From Luidia sarsii (Eukaryota > Echinodermata > Asteroidea > Paxillosida > Luidiidae), in assembly GCA_949987565.1 (NCBI GenBank), contig OX465104.1:8113680-8177679 (forward strand): a DNA stretch of 64,000 bases, read 5' to 3'. Positions 12,524-25,800 of this stretch are shown here, piece by piece (position 1 is the first letter of the stretch; each line of letters begins with the position of its first letter). Under the pieces are notes generated by a model that saw only the letters and a list, made by a program, of their open reading frames with translations, was not told the DNA's origin and made no database searches. The position numbers and the translations under genes are program-made.

Positions 12524-13398
12524 CTCCCTCTCCCTCTCCCTCTCCCTCTCCATCTCACTCTCCCTCTCCCCCACACCCTCACCCTCCCCCTCTGCCTCTC
12601 CCTCTCCCTCTCCCTCTCCCTCTCCCTCTCCCTCTCCCTCTCCCTCTCCCTCTCCCTCTCCCTCTCCCTCTCCCTCTCCCTCTCCCTCTCCCTCTCCCTC
12701 TCCCTCTCCCTCTCCCTCTCCCTCTCCCTCTCCCTCTCCCTCTCCCTCTCCCTCTCCCTCTCCCTCTCCCTCTCCCTCTCCCTCTCCCTCTCCCTCTCCA
12801 TCTCACTCTCCCTCTCCATCTCACTCTCCCTCTCCCCCACACCCTCACCCTCCCCCTCTGCCTCTCACTCTCACTCTGCCTCTCACTCTGCCCCTCCCTC
12901 TCCCTCTGCCTCTCCCTCTGCCTCTCCCTCTCCCTCTTCCTCTCACTCTCCCTCTCCCTCTCCCTCTCCCTCTCACTCTCCCTCTCACTCTCCCTCTCCC
13001 TCTCCCTCTCCCTCTCCCTCTCCCCGTCCCTGTCCCTGCCCCTCTCCCTCTCCCTCTCCCTCTCGCTCTCCCTCTCCCTCTCCCTCTCCCTCTCCCTCTC
13101 CCTCTCCCTCTCCCTCTCCCTCTCCCTCTCCCTCTCCCTCTCCCTCTCCCCGTCCCTGTCCCTGCCCCTCTCCCTCTCCCTCTGCCTCTCCCTCTGCCTC
13201 TCCCTCTCCCTCTCCCTCTCCCTCTCCCTCTCCCTCTCCCTCTCCCTCTCCCTCTCCCTCTCCCTCTCCCTCTCCCTCTCCCTCTCCCTCTCCCTCTCCC
13301 TCTCCCTCTCCCTCTCCCTCTTCATCTGCCTCTCCCTCTGCCTCTGCCTCTGCCTCTGCCTCTCCCTCTCCCTCTCCCTCTCCCTCTCCCCTCTTTCT
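12524..13398. repeat. (TCTCCC)n hexanucleotide array
   Basis: About 875 bp of CTCTCC hexamer with blocks of CATCTCACTCTC, CCCCACACC and CCCCGTCCCTGTCC that themselves recur (13021-13035 and 13148-13162). This indicates higher-order duplication. The hexamer keeps all frames open. Confidence 0.96.
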
Positions 13399-14005
13399 AA
13401 GTGATGGCGATGCGTATCAGCCCACAGCACCGTGTCATAACGGAGCAACATTTGCAAGAAGGCATGGCACGCTGATATCATCGTCCGTTCATCATTTTCT
13501 GGCAATTCTCGGCCTGTCATCGACAGATGCGGTCGCTAATTAGCCCTGGGTCCCCCCAACCCCCCCCTCCCTGGATTCCCTTCTGTCTTCTAGTAACCTT
13601 CCGAGCTTGCACAAGGCCGCGGTCCGATAATAAATCAACCCAAGCTAGATATATACTTCATAGCCGAGAATAGATTCAAACGATAATAAAGCTGTTTGTA
13701 ACGAAGACACGAAAATGCTCATCTTTCTTATACCCCAACTCCTCGTATGCGTCGCTGTGTTTTCACAATCAGCTTGAGGCTTTTCAAAATGAACGAGGAT
13801 ATTCCTTCTTCTTTTTTTGTCTTTCGTCGACAAAATAATATTTCCCCAAGATCGGCAGAGCATGCCGCCCTTGTGTTCGCCAGGTTTTCTTTGCTGCGCT
13901 GCCTCTGGTTCACTGACGATCTTTTCTATACTCCAAGGCGCTAGCACGCGGCCACTAAACCCCAGGCACTAAACAGGGTACCGGGGACAGACTTCACAGA
14001 GCTGC

Positions 14006-14385
14006 TTAAAGCCCCTACACAACATTGGTAAGACCGAAAATCAGCAATGTTCACAGATTTACACGAAACTTATACAGTGTGAAGATGGTTATAGTAGAAA
14101 CCTCGCACTGAAATATTTCTGCCTAAAATGTTGTATTTTGGGAGAAATGAGTAAAAGAAAATAATAGTTTACATCTCACCGAGATCTAAACTATACCGGT
14201 ATTTTTCGGAACAGTACGGCGTTGAATGCTGCATTTTCGCAAAACAAATTTTCATGATTTTCTCGAGACTCGGTTAGCGGATTGAGCTGAAATTTTCACA
14301 GGTGTGCTATTTCATGCATATGTTGGATCAGACAACGTATGGATGCTATTCTTTGATCTCGACCAATGTTGTGTAGGGGCTTTAA
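14006..14385 (+). mobile_element. Family-A TTAA MITE, copy A3
   Basis: 380 bp with near-perfect TTAAAGCCCCTACACAACAT / GTGTAGGGGCTTTAA ends and an interior collinear with A1 and A5. Confidence 0.92.
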
Positions 14386-14837
14386 AGGGTCCCTTTGCAA
14401 GTTTTTTTGTTTTTATGCTAATAATAATTTCAATATTCATGAGCAAATTTGTGAACCATGCAACAGAAACCCAGTTGGGTGTGTACAAAAGTTTCTGAAA
14501 ATTTCTGGGTTTTTTCCTGCATACCTGACCCTAAACCCGCTGATTTACGGCCAAAATGTATCTTTTATGATGATTTAGTAAAGGAGTTTTTATTCAAGCC
14601 TAATCCATAGGGATTAATTTGCAGTTTTAAAGTTAATGTTTTTCTTGTGTTTTTTTAAACTGTGAGTTCCTGACATGACCTTACAATATACTTTATAAGA
14701 ATGATTTTAAAAGTAAAAAGATGACCAATTTCTGACTCCACTAAGAAAAAGAAGCTTGCCAATATGTTTGTACAGATCCAATAGATGACAGCAGGAAATG
14801 AGCTTGACTGTGATATTCATTGCAGAGACCCTCTAAG
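14382..14837. mobile_element. Possible inverted-repeat element abutting A3
   Basis: TTTAAAGGGTCCCTTTGCAA at the left resembles the inverse of TTGCAGAGACCCTCTAAG at 14820-14837. The interior has no coding support. This may be another miniature element that shares the TTAA boundary of A3. Confidence 0.4.
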
Positions 14838-15960
14838 TGTCCTTCGTGGCACAGGATGACCGCCCGTATCTTCATATGTCATTGGTTACTTGTGTACTTC
14901 ACTACCTGGGCATAGGACTTAAAATTATATCTGCCCTTGGGAAAGGTCCTGCTAGCAGCGAAACATCAGGCCCTCTAAATGGTTGAAATTTACATGCTGG
15001 TCACTGAAGTCAGTGTGCAGTTTGCAAGATTTTGGTATCTCTCTGGTCGTAAAATGCATGTGCTACTTTGAATGGCTTGCAGCTAGCTTCACCTAGCAAG
15101 GCTTTCCGTGCTAAGCCAAGTTTGTGTACATAAGCAGCCCTGTAATATTTGCAGCCAGAAAGCGTAAGTTCATTGCACGGGTTCGTAGCGTAATTGTAAA
15201 CGCAGCAGTTTTAAATTATGGACCGTACCCCCAAAAGTGTAACGGCCAAGGATACGGCTGACCCAAACCGTCTGCATGCAGCCGTCGACTCAGATCGCAA
15301 CCTAGACCAGTGTGGTGTCATAAAGATGCCACAGCGGCTCCAGCTGTGGCTGCGGCTAAGTCTTCTACCCCCATTCGCTCAACGCATTGGATAAAGTTCT
15401 AGAGACCACCCACCTCCCCCGTAAGGTCTCGTTGCTATATTGCTGGCGAAGGATCAACGAAGCCACGATATCTGTAAAGAGACGCAGCATGAGCCGTGTC
15501 CACCCATATACTCCGTACTCACTGTCTGCGTGTGTGCAGTTCCTTGCTGCCCCACCCTGTACCTCACTTTTATTCATGAGCATAGGACCTCTAGAGTGAA
15601 AGAATGTTTCGGAGAATGTCATATGACGAGGAGACGTGCAGAGGGGGTGTAAACAAAATCAAATCCTTCCGTCGCGCCTCTGCCAAAGTTCGTGCACGCG
15701 AACAAATGCGGCTGATTTCTACAGACGCGCGTACAGTGTGTACTTAAACATGGTGTACACATGCACAGTATTAAAAGAAGGAATGCGTACACGTCTGAGC
15801 ACGAGCGGACATGTTCGTGCACATCATTGCCGGCGGGAAAGCGTGGTTATCAAGCGCCGTTACTTTGCTCGGCGGGGCCTATGTGGATGGGCATCGTGAC
15901 GTGACATTTAAGGGAAGAGTAAGCATGTTTTTTTTATACCTCTGAAACGACACTTCGTCG
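14838..15960. other. Intergenic stretch with a dispersed repeat fragment
   Basis: The segment near 14936-15013 (GGTCCTGCTAGCAGCGAAAC, then AGTGTGCAGTTT) resembles sequence near 58440-58515, so it is a dispersed repeat. A 58-codon ATG frame at 15218-15394 has no recognised motif. Confidence 0.5.
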
Positions 15961-16164
15961 TCGTCTTCCTTCTCCTCCTCATCTCCCTCCTCCTCGACCT
16001 CCTCTTCCACCCCTCCTTCTCCTCGTCCTCATTATCCTTCCCTCCCCTCCTCCTCTTCCTCTTCCTCCTCGTCCTCCTCCTTCCCTTTTTCATCTCCTTC
16101 TTCTTCCTCCTCCTCCTCCCCTTCTTCCTCCCCTCCCTCTCCTACCCTCATCCCCTCCTCCTCT

Positions 16165-16205
<41 letters not shown>

Positions 16206-16481
16206 CTCCCCTCCTCCTCCCCTCCTCCCCTCCTTTCCCTCTTCCTCCTCTTCCTCCTCTCCTTCTTCCTCTTCTTCTTCCTCCTCCTCTTCCTCCTCCT
16301 CCTCTTCTTCCTCCTCCTCCTCTTCCCCCTCTCCTCCTCTTCCTCTTCCTCCTCGTCGTCCTCCTCCCCTTCTTCCCCCATCCTCTTCTTCATCCTCCTC
16401 ATCATCCTCCTCCTCCCCTTCCTCCTCATCCTCCTCCTCCCCTTCTTCCTCTTCCTCCTCGTCCTCCTCCCCTCCTCTTCT
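15961..16481. repeat. (TCC/TTCC)n pyrimidine array
   Basis: About 520 bp of TCC trinucleotide with CTT and CCCC interruptions. It encodes Lys/Arg/Glu-rich peptides on the other strand only because of its composition. Confidence 0.95.
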
Positions 16482-16920
16482 CCGTACACGACCTCACTTA
16501 CCGTTTCGACGTCTTGCCACGTTCTCCTCTAATCTCGACCTTGAACGCTTGAAAAGAAGGGCTCCCAGCATCCATCAAGCCAACAATGCAATCCGCCAGA
16601 AAAAAAGGGGTGGGGGCTTTATAGAAGACAATCCTTCCCCATCCGATTTCCATTTTCATTATCGTCTAGGTTGGACTGACAAGGCGGTTTCTGATGCAGG
16701 AGAGTTACTATACAGTGTACATAAGAGTACAGGAATACGTAAGAGGACATACCTTTATTTTACAGATTTGCATTCTACCTTCAACCACTCATCCATCCAT
16801 TTATTCAGATCATAGAGCAGCTTAAGCACAGAACTGAAGCACAGACAGATTTACTTGAAAAATATGAAGTTGCCAACAAAATTAAAATCGAATACAATGG
16901 AAAAATGATAAGACATAGGC
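16482..16920. other. Intergenic stretch, nothing recognised
   Basis: Unique sequence. It includes ATAGAGCAGCTTAAGCACAG near 16813, a word shared with repeat family L. Confidence 0.5.
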
Positions 16921-17711
16921 CTACACCATATATCATACACCATTATACCTATGTCATACACCGTAGTAAGCCATTATAGTTATACCATTATGTTATTAAT
17001 CATATACCATACACTATACATTTGTACAAATACCACATACCACTATACATTATAATACCAAACACCTGGTGCAATATACCTTATACCACATACTACATGT
17101 ATATACCATGTACCATAATACCATTACAATATATACCATGTACCATAATACCATATACCATAATACCATATACCATAATACCATATACCATAATACCATA
17201 TACCATAATACCATAATACCATATACCATAATACCATATACCATAATACCATATACCATAATACCATAGTACCATAATACCATAATACCATAATACCATA
17301 ATACCATAATACCATAATACCATAATACCATAATACCATAATACCATATACCGAATACCATTATATCATGTACATTATTTTATCATACCATATAACATAT
17401 ACCACATAATTATGTCGTATACCATTATACCATATACTTTGTACCATATAGGATATACCATATACATTATACCATATACTTTGTACCATATAGGGCCTAC
17501 CATATACCATATACCATATACATTATACCATACATGGCCTATCATATACCATACACCATATACATTGTACCATATAGGGCCTACCATATACATATACCGT
17601 ATACCATATACCATATACCATATACCATATACCATAATTATAACATATACCACATAATCATGCCATATACCATGATATACCATTATACCCTATGCCATAT
17701 ACCACATACCA
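16921..17711. repeat. AT-rich ATACCATA array
   Basis: About 790 bp built from ATACC and ATA words. Between 17105 and 17350 it is a regular 8- and 15-bp tandem of ATACCATA and ATACCATATACCATA. From 17360 on a longer unit with TATAGGGCCTACC or TATAGGATATACC recurs. The sequence is nearly self-complementary in places through TATA. Confidence 0.95.
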
Positions 17712-18057
17712 CTAACCCGATTAAGCGGGACTGAAACGTCAACGAACAATCCAACGCTATCCTGCTACCCCTCCCCAGACGCCACTCGCCTCCGTAGATT
17801 CACACGCAGCGCAAATCTTAACGGCCAAACAGTACAGACCTTTGGAGTAACGCCGAATTAGAAAATAAAAAATAATATAAATAAACACTCCCTCCATTGT
17901 TGACATTAATTTAGAAATTCACGGAGGCGTGGTGAATCTTAATTCCATCTTACAATCGCTCGACCGAGCGCAGCTTTGCCTGTCTATGTTGTCTTTGGAC
18001 GGGCGATGGTTTTTATATAATATACACACCATTATTTATATCGACGATGGCTATGCT
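17712..18057. other. Intergenic stretch, nothing recognised
   Basis: Unique sequence with no motif-bearing frame. Confidence 0.5.
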
Positions 18058-18393
18058 TTAAAGGCCTATACAACATTGGTAAATTAAGATCAAAAGATTG
18101 TCACAGTTAATGTGTGTTAAACCATTAAACATTGAAAAAGGAAATCCTGCGAATGTTTTAGCTCAAATGGTAATCTGAGAAAGTAAAAAAAGGCAAAAAA
18201 ACGTCACGGTTTTCGCACTGTTCTGTAGTGTAAGATGTTTGATGTTGAAGATGTCTCGAGAAGTACAGCATCTCAGACCGTAAGATTTCAACATGAGGAA
18301 TCTGTCATGACCATCTACAAACTGTGTAAATTAGAAGGAAATCTGTGGACATCGATGTTTTCCGATCTTCCCAATGTTGTACTGGGGCTTTAA
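18058..18393 (+). mobile_element. Family-B TTAA MITE, copy B2
   Basis: 336 bp from TTTAAAGGCCTATACAACAT to its inverse GTACTGGGGCTTTAA. The interior matches B1 but lacks the central TTTATTACTCGCGAG palindrome. Confidence 0.9.
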
Positions 18394-19826
18394 TGCCAGC
18401 ATGGAATGCCGAGGACTTCTCATCAGGGACTTCTCATCAGCGATCCCCGACGGTGGAAATAAGATTGCGCAATTTATTTTCTTCTTCTCCCCCCCCCCAC
18501 CCCCCGCAAGACTGCGAGGTCCGCAGACTGCACGCCATTTGCAGCGATGCTCGTCACTCAAACCGTCGCGTTTCATTGAAATAACATGTACATTCCCCGC
18601 CTGGCAAGGTTGGACGGCGTTCAATTTTACCAACCAAAATGATTCGCATTAGATTTAACGTTGAGGCTGCAGATAGAGAAGCACGGAGATACAATGGAAA
18701 GAGCGCACGTACACGCCCTGTCATCAGACTCACGCGCTTTCAAATGGCACTTTCTTCTCAAGGGCTGTCATTTCTTGTCCCAATCGCATGTTTGGTTTCA
18801 ACATGCCACTTCGTCTGTCTAGCTCGCCCATGTCTCGACGGTTGCGTGAAGGAACATTGATTATTTTGGTTGGCCGTTTATGTATAGTTGGTCTGTGCAA
18901 TTTCCTCGCGCGAATGATGAGCGAGGTTGCCGTGGTAACCGAACCACAATCCGTAAGAGGAGGAGGAGGGTGGGGGGGGGTTAGGATGTGGGGGGGGGGG
19001 AATGACGAATGAATGGCCGCTTGTGACGGCGCTCCGTGATAACGGGTACAACGCACGGGTGACCGCCTGTGTCTTTGTTTCAATACAGTCAAGCAATTTT
19101 CTCTTTCGTTTAAGGGGGAAGAATTGTGTGTATGTGATGTGTGTGGGGGATGGTAATTCTGCATGCGTTATTGATTTCCAAAACAGGAGGCGGGGGTTAG
19201 ATAAATGGGTGACAAAAGGGTGAAATGGTGAAGAAAGAGGGCGCCACTTCTTTCTCCTGTACGATTTGATGTTTACGGAAGGAAGACTTTACCTGCTTAG
19301 CAGATTTTCACCCTTAAACACCTCCGTATTATGTCCTGTGCTTCATTGCATGGAACTGTTAAGCAAGCTTGTTGGTGCAAATTATATCGACCTTCCTTCC
19401 TCCCTTTCTTCCTCTCTTCCTTTCCCTTATTCGCCCCACATTGAACGTCGCCGGCTCAGTCATGCTGAAAGAGCCCCAATTGTGATTAAATCTACCGCCC
19501 CTGCCTCGTCATCAGTAGCACGAGAGGAAAAAAATACTGTTTTGATATCACCCCCCCCCCTCCCACCCGGAAACAGCCGTAGAGTGCCCACATATACGTA
19601 GGTTTCTTTTTTGGCTCGTCCTTGTTGCTAGGCAATTAATGAATCTGGAGAGGCGGGCGGACCAAACCAATTTTTAGATGATTTTTGTCCTTGTCCATCT
19701 GAGGTCAGTCCGTGTCTACTGTCCAGTGGGCCGTTCCCCGAGTTGAGACAATAGATAGATGATAAATAACATGTTATTTCAAGCTCTGAGTGCTCTTTAA
19801 TTAGATATGTTTTCTTTCTCTTTCAG
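18394..19826. other. Upstream flank or intron of the claudin-like gene
   Basis: Carries G- and C-runs (18490-18498, 18971-18999, 19551-19560). The missing first exon of the downstream gene should carry transmembrane segment 1 and a G-L-W-x-x-C motif. I found no segment with those properties here. Confidence 0.45.
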
Positions 19827-22800
19827 AGTGGCAGTGTTGGAATGTCATCCAAAATCTAGCGACGCTCCAGACGAAGCACTTGGGTGAGTTTATAGGAGCC
19901 GTAAGGGCTGGCTCTCTGTGTACGTCATCTCCCCCGTGACTATACCATGATGAGATTGGATAGACTAAAACCCTCTGGTAACCGGCACTCGTCAACGGCC
20001 ACAACCCACCCCGACCCCGACCCCGTCCCAGACCCCCGGCCGACCACTGTTTACTCGCCTGTGACACTCGTTCCTGTGTTTATTATGCCGCTGTTCCAAT
20101 TGCGTCGCGAACTCGCCGTACACCTCGTCAAGGAGCACAACGAGAGAGAGAGAAGAGAGGGAGAGGGAGAGGGAGAGGGAGAGAGAGAGGGGGAGAAGGA
20201 GATAGAGGTGGGAAGTGAAAGCGGGAGAGAGAGAGAGAAAGAGAGAGGGGAGGGGAGAGAGGGAGAGGGAGAGAGAGAGAGGGGAGAGAGAGAGAGAGAA
20301 GAGAGTGAGAGGGTGAGAGGCAGATCAAGAGAGAGATGGGAAGGTGGGAAGGTGGGAAGTGAAAGCGGGGGAGAGAGAGAGAGACAGAGGGGGAGAGAGA
20401 GAGGGGGAGAAGGAGAGGGGGAGGGTGAGAGACAGATCAAGAGAGAGATGGGAAGGTGGGAAGGTGGGAAGTGAAAGCGGGGGAGAGAGAGAGAGAGACA
20501 GACGGGGAGAGAGAGAGGGGGGGGAGAAGGAGAGGGAGAGCGAGAGAAGGGAGAGAGGGAGAGGGAGATAGAGGTGGGAAGTGAAAGCGGGAGAGAGAGA
20601 AAGAGAGAGAGGGAGAGAGGAGAGAGGGAGAGAGGGAGGGGGAGATACAGATGATAAAGATCCTGAGAGAGGAGAGAGACAGAAAGAAAGATAGAGAGTG
20701 AAAGAAAGGTGTGGAGAGAGAGAGAGGGGTGAGAAAAAGAGGGAGAGAGAGTTCGTGACTCGTTTGGAACGCAGCATTTTCTACCGCCAGTTGAAGACCC
20801 TTTTCCAATTCTCCACGATACTCCAGCCACACCTGAAGCATGCCAATGCCTTTATCAGGGGTCCGGGTAGCGATATTTTTCCCGTGCCACATAAACGCTA
20901 TGGGCCCACATGTTTGTGCACAAACAAAGTATGAAGAATTGAGTCTCAGGTCACTCAGATTGTTCACGTACGTTGTATTCGCTGTGCAGAAAGCCTTATT
21001 GGCTGTGCAGAAAGCCTATCCCTAGCTTAAACTTTAACTGGTATAGCTCCCTCCCCGTAAATTGTTTGTGCGCAAACATATGGGCCAATAGCGTTCATGT
21101 GGTACGGAAAAAAATCGCGTACGGGTATTCCTACACGTACACTAACCTTGTCCACACCCCGTCCCTGGAATGTGCGATATACCTATCGAAACCCAATTAG
21201 CCTTATCTTAACCCGTGCTATACGCCGTTAGTTCCCGAACCTTGTAAATAAAATATAACAGTATAATGCCAGCATAATTATCCTATCATGCATGCATATC
21301 CTGAGAGCTCGGTGACATTGAATATGTAACAGAAGACAAAAAATGGCCTTCCTCTAAGTATTATTTGCACATGTAATTGCTATCGTTGGTACGGTGTGTG
21401 TACACAATTTACGCATCTAAGTCAAGAATAGACCAGGCGATGTACACGTGGGCAATCGACCACTAAGTGCCCTTTGCAAACCCGACAGTGTGTCAACCAC
21501 ATTGTCTGCATCAGGCTAAGCATGACTAATGACTGGAGGAAAGAGAAAAAGTTATGTCGAGTGGTTATCCAGTTGGAAATTTGTGCTCGGTCAGTCTGGC
21601 GAACTGTCCATCATTATTTTTTTACAATTTCGCAGAGCTGCCTAAGAATCACAAGTAGACGAAAGCTGACGCTTTCAAATTTTGGAGAGAAAAGAGTCGG
21701 CAGCTGTATAGGAAGAAACTGCCTGCCGATCCCATGCTTATGCAGGCAGTAATGCGAACCCAAACCTGGTGCTGTTACCTGTACTTTTTTTTTGTAAACG
21801 GGCGATTCACAAGAGTGCGCCCTCAAGAGTTTGCAACGCGTTCACCAATCTGTCGACCCCATTGATCTCCATAATCAAGACACTTTATTACGGGAGATAA
21901 TATGTCGACCCAATGCAAGTCTGAAAAAGGGCCGACAGATCCCGCGCATTGTGATTGACCAACGCGTTGCCAAACTCTTGAGGGCGCACTTTTGTGGTAA
22001 ATCGCCCGCATTGAACGTCCCATGCACCACCCCTCCCTCCCTGTAGTGCTTGACACCGCCACGGTGCTGGAGTAGACCGGCCAGGTAGAATGCCCTGACC
22101 AAGCCCGCCTCTCCCCTGACCCAACCCACACACCGCTGAGTCTTGCATCCGTCCCCAGCCCCCATCCTCCGTACCCCCTGACCCCTATCCCCGCCAACTG
22201 TTGGTACTCCTTTTTTTTTGATTTTCCGCATCGTCTTTTCTTTATTTTGAGACCCACTTCGTTAACCTCTAACCCATGCATGCGTGAGACGTTTTGGTAG
22301 CCTGATGAGTGATGTATAAAGAATGGGTGTTTCATACCTTTCTGAACTATTATTTTTTTGGTAAAAAAAAAGGCTTAAGTCCCGTTAACAATATCGCCTA
22401 CGTGAGTTTACCGGCTGTCTGTTCTGTACCACAGCTGAGAAAGGTTAAGTGGGAGCTGGAAATCACATTTAGTAGTATATGCGTAGTATTTGGACCCCTA
22501 TTTGTGGTGATCAAGGAGGGGGCTGTGATAGGCGAGCATAGCGATGGCCTTGCACGGACAATGTTGTCTGACTCCCATTGACGTATCAACAACCACCCGA
22601 AGCTCCCCAACTCCTAGTCATAACACACTAATGGTTGTCGATCCGGAGAAACTGATAATTACCACATACTAAACATAAGAATATGTCCAATTCGGCATGT
22701 ACCTCGTGCTGTAATCCTAACGAGCCCCTTAAAACAACTGACTAAACACACTACATTCTCGTTTGCTTTTTAATAATATATCGGGGCATTTTATCAAACA

Positions 22801-25800
22801 CTTGAAAGATGTTTTTTATTAATGGGTTCTTCAACATTTTATGATTGACCTTTTTGGATCGGGTTAATAATGTATCACTGTTATCGTTCTATAATGTTTG
22901 GTGTGACTTCATGAGACCATGAGTTGTCGTCAAACCACTAATGTTTTAATATGATTCACCACATATACGTAGTATAGAGTCAGTTTGAATTGCGGACGAC
23001 AAAATAACCTTTTAAGTATTATTTTGTCAATGCATTCTGCTGACGTGTAGCCTTGGTTGACGGACGAACGGCAGTCCACACGCCCCGGGTTGAATATTCA
23101 ACCAACGACCTTCCATATACCGTGTATTTAGCGACGTCAGGAGGTTAGTTCACACGAATCCTTAGTTCAGGTCACCCTCACGTTATGCCTGTCTTGGTGG
23201 CATACAGTGATAAATGCCGCCACCTTTCTGTACTTGTGTCAACTTTCGCTGCTATAGTCGCTTTCTCATGTGCACATCATCACCAAAACGTAGCTCCGCA
23301 CTTCTGTATACTTGCCAATCTGTATACTTGCTAACGTCGTGGCGATAACACGGCATCGTCTGTCCTTCCTTTCCGCTAATGGCTCGGAGCGTCAGACGGA
23401 GAGGGAACGTAGGTCCGCGTGCATTCAATGCCATTTCCAACGTCCATGTGAATCGTCCAAAAGAGGCCTGTTGTCCGGTGTTTACGAAAGCAAGGTTTGC
23501 CGCGTTGAATGCCGGACATTGTGACAAAACCCCCAACCCAAGCATGACTCGCCGGAAGAAAAAAAACCCACCGCACTCGGGTTTATATGAGTTGACCGAC
23601 CATAAAAAACCAGATTTCTGAAGAGACACAAATGCAGTTCAGTTGATAAACAGTGGCGCTTATGGAAGAGGTCGTAGTAGCTCTCGTGAGGTCATCGAAA
23701 CACGACCCTGTGATAGGCATAATCCAAAGCTTGCTAGGTTTTGGACTAGTCCTATGCGTACTCAAATTCCCACACCCTAATGAGTATATAGATACCCATG
23801 TAATGCTTAACTTATTCTGAGTATTACAATTTTGCAAACGGACCTTACTGACAAAATTGAGAAAGAACCTTTCTCAGAGGCCAATTTGTTTTTTTGAGAT
23901 GGATAGGAAGTCTGTGATCGAAACGACAGGCCTCTTAATTCTTGAGAAAATTCTGCTAAAATACTATTGGAATCGATTGTGGCCCAGAGCGCTCAACAGA
24001 GGCTTTTATCATGCGCGAGAGACTTTCATGTTCCATCGCAATAATCAAATAATATCTTGCCTCGACTCTTGAGCAGTATAGTACCGCGCCGTGCGCAACT
24101 ACCAAAGCCACTTACGCCTACTCAGCGCACTGAGGTAATCCTTCGGAAATGGTATACTGTTTACCACTGAGGAGGAATTATACAAAGATGGCCGCACCTA
24201 TTCTGAATAAGACGCTGAGCTTTGTGCGACTTTTGAAGGCTTGGATCGCTACCAACAAAGGCCGTCCTTCTAAGCCTAAGCTCGCCGGCCTCATATCTCA
24301 TCCCTCTGTCACTGGAAGAGATTGTGATCGTTAGAGTCCACGTTTTAAGATAACGAGAGGCGGTCGAATGGTCAGGCTCCCGTGCCGACTGTGCGGAGCA
24401 AGATAAATTAAACTGCCATATTTTTTTTTTTTTGATAAAACGCCACTCCACTCGGTCGGGGGGTCTGCAAAGAAAGGCCCACGTCCGGTATTCTCGGAAC
24501 TCCGTCTCGTAAGTGCAGTCCAGGGGCTCAATTCACAGCGGTACTCAAGGCCCAGATTGGTTTTTCTTTTAAGCTCTCGAAATCCAGCGTGATTATCGAG
24601 CTCAGTAAACAGCGTGCAAGGCCGAGAGATGAAAGCATTAAGGGCCACGTGAATTTCTACCTGAATGTCGGGTACTCATTCTTTGCAGCCAATAATATTG
24701 GCCCCCTGGGAACGATGTACTGAAGCAACGTCAGAAAGAGCTGAAGCCATAGGCCTGCAGACAAAAACACAGAAAAATAATAATAAGATGATAGCAAAAG
24801 CTTCTACGTGGGGGAGGGAAGTTGGTTAAAGCCCCTACACAACATTGGTCGAGGTCAAAGAATAGCATCCATACGTTGTCTGATCTAACATATACATGAA
24901 ATAGCACAGCTGTGAAAATGTCACCTCAATACGCCAACCGAGTCTCGAGAAAATAGTGAAGACCGCTTCATTTATTTCGCAAAAATGCAGTATTCAACGC
25001 CGTACTATTCCGAAAAAAATAGTTTAGATCTCGGTGCGACGTAAACGATTTTGTTAACTATTTTCTCCCAAAATACAACATATTAGGCAGAAATATTTCA
25101 GTGCGAAGTTTCACCCATTACCATCTTCAAACTGCATAAAATTCATGTTTGATTCATGGGCTTGAAGAGGGAATCATCTAAAAAGCGATAAGCATCGCAC
25201 GAAAACGATGCTTGGCAACCCAGTGGTTATTTGGTGCGACGCAGGTCCTCGCGTTTCGGCTGCTTACTAACATATGGGCCCTTCCGTTTAGAAATTTGTT
25301 TTCCGGTAACACGAATTCTCAACACACACCATTTTTTTCCCAATTTCGCACATCCGGCGCCAGCCCACCGACGTTATAGGGCCCCAACCTTTTGCTCCGC
25401 ACTTCCGGTCCTCAAAGTGACGTCACACTTTTTGGCATGAGTGTGACCGCCGCTTGTCAGAGCTCTATGGCAGTTTTCGAAAAGAAGGCTTAGGCTCGGG
25501 CTCAGGCTTCGTCTCCGTCTGACATAACCTGGACATCCAGGTTGTGGGTTTTTTCCCTCGAATTTGATGGTTTGTTGGCTTGATAGGCACAGGGTATTCT
25601 GCAAGAAACTGGGGCCAAACGCTTGTTTTTAGATGCCTGTGATATTATAACGAGTTATAACCGAAGTCTAAGCCCGAGCCTAAGCCTTCACCGCAGCCCG
25701 GCTTTGGCTGCCGTTGGTGGCGCTCTGGTGAGTGAAGTGATGATCTCATGCTGCATATCTCTTTGCTACACACCCAGCATGCACTGCTTATTATAGTCCT

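Noticed and set aside
12264..13404. Long open frames (over 300 codons) rich in Ser-Pro or Pro-Leu across the TCTCCC array
   Set aside because: They exist only because a 6-bp pyrimidine unit cannot form stops; all frames are open and no exon borders or flanking unique coding sequence exist.
17022..17734. Tyr/Ile/Pro-rich and Tyr/Gly/Met-rich frames in the ATACCATA array
   Set aside because: Periodic AT-rich satellite-like DNA; no splice sites or start context.
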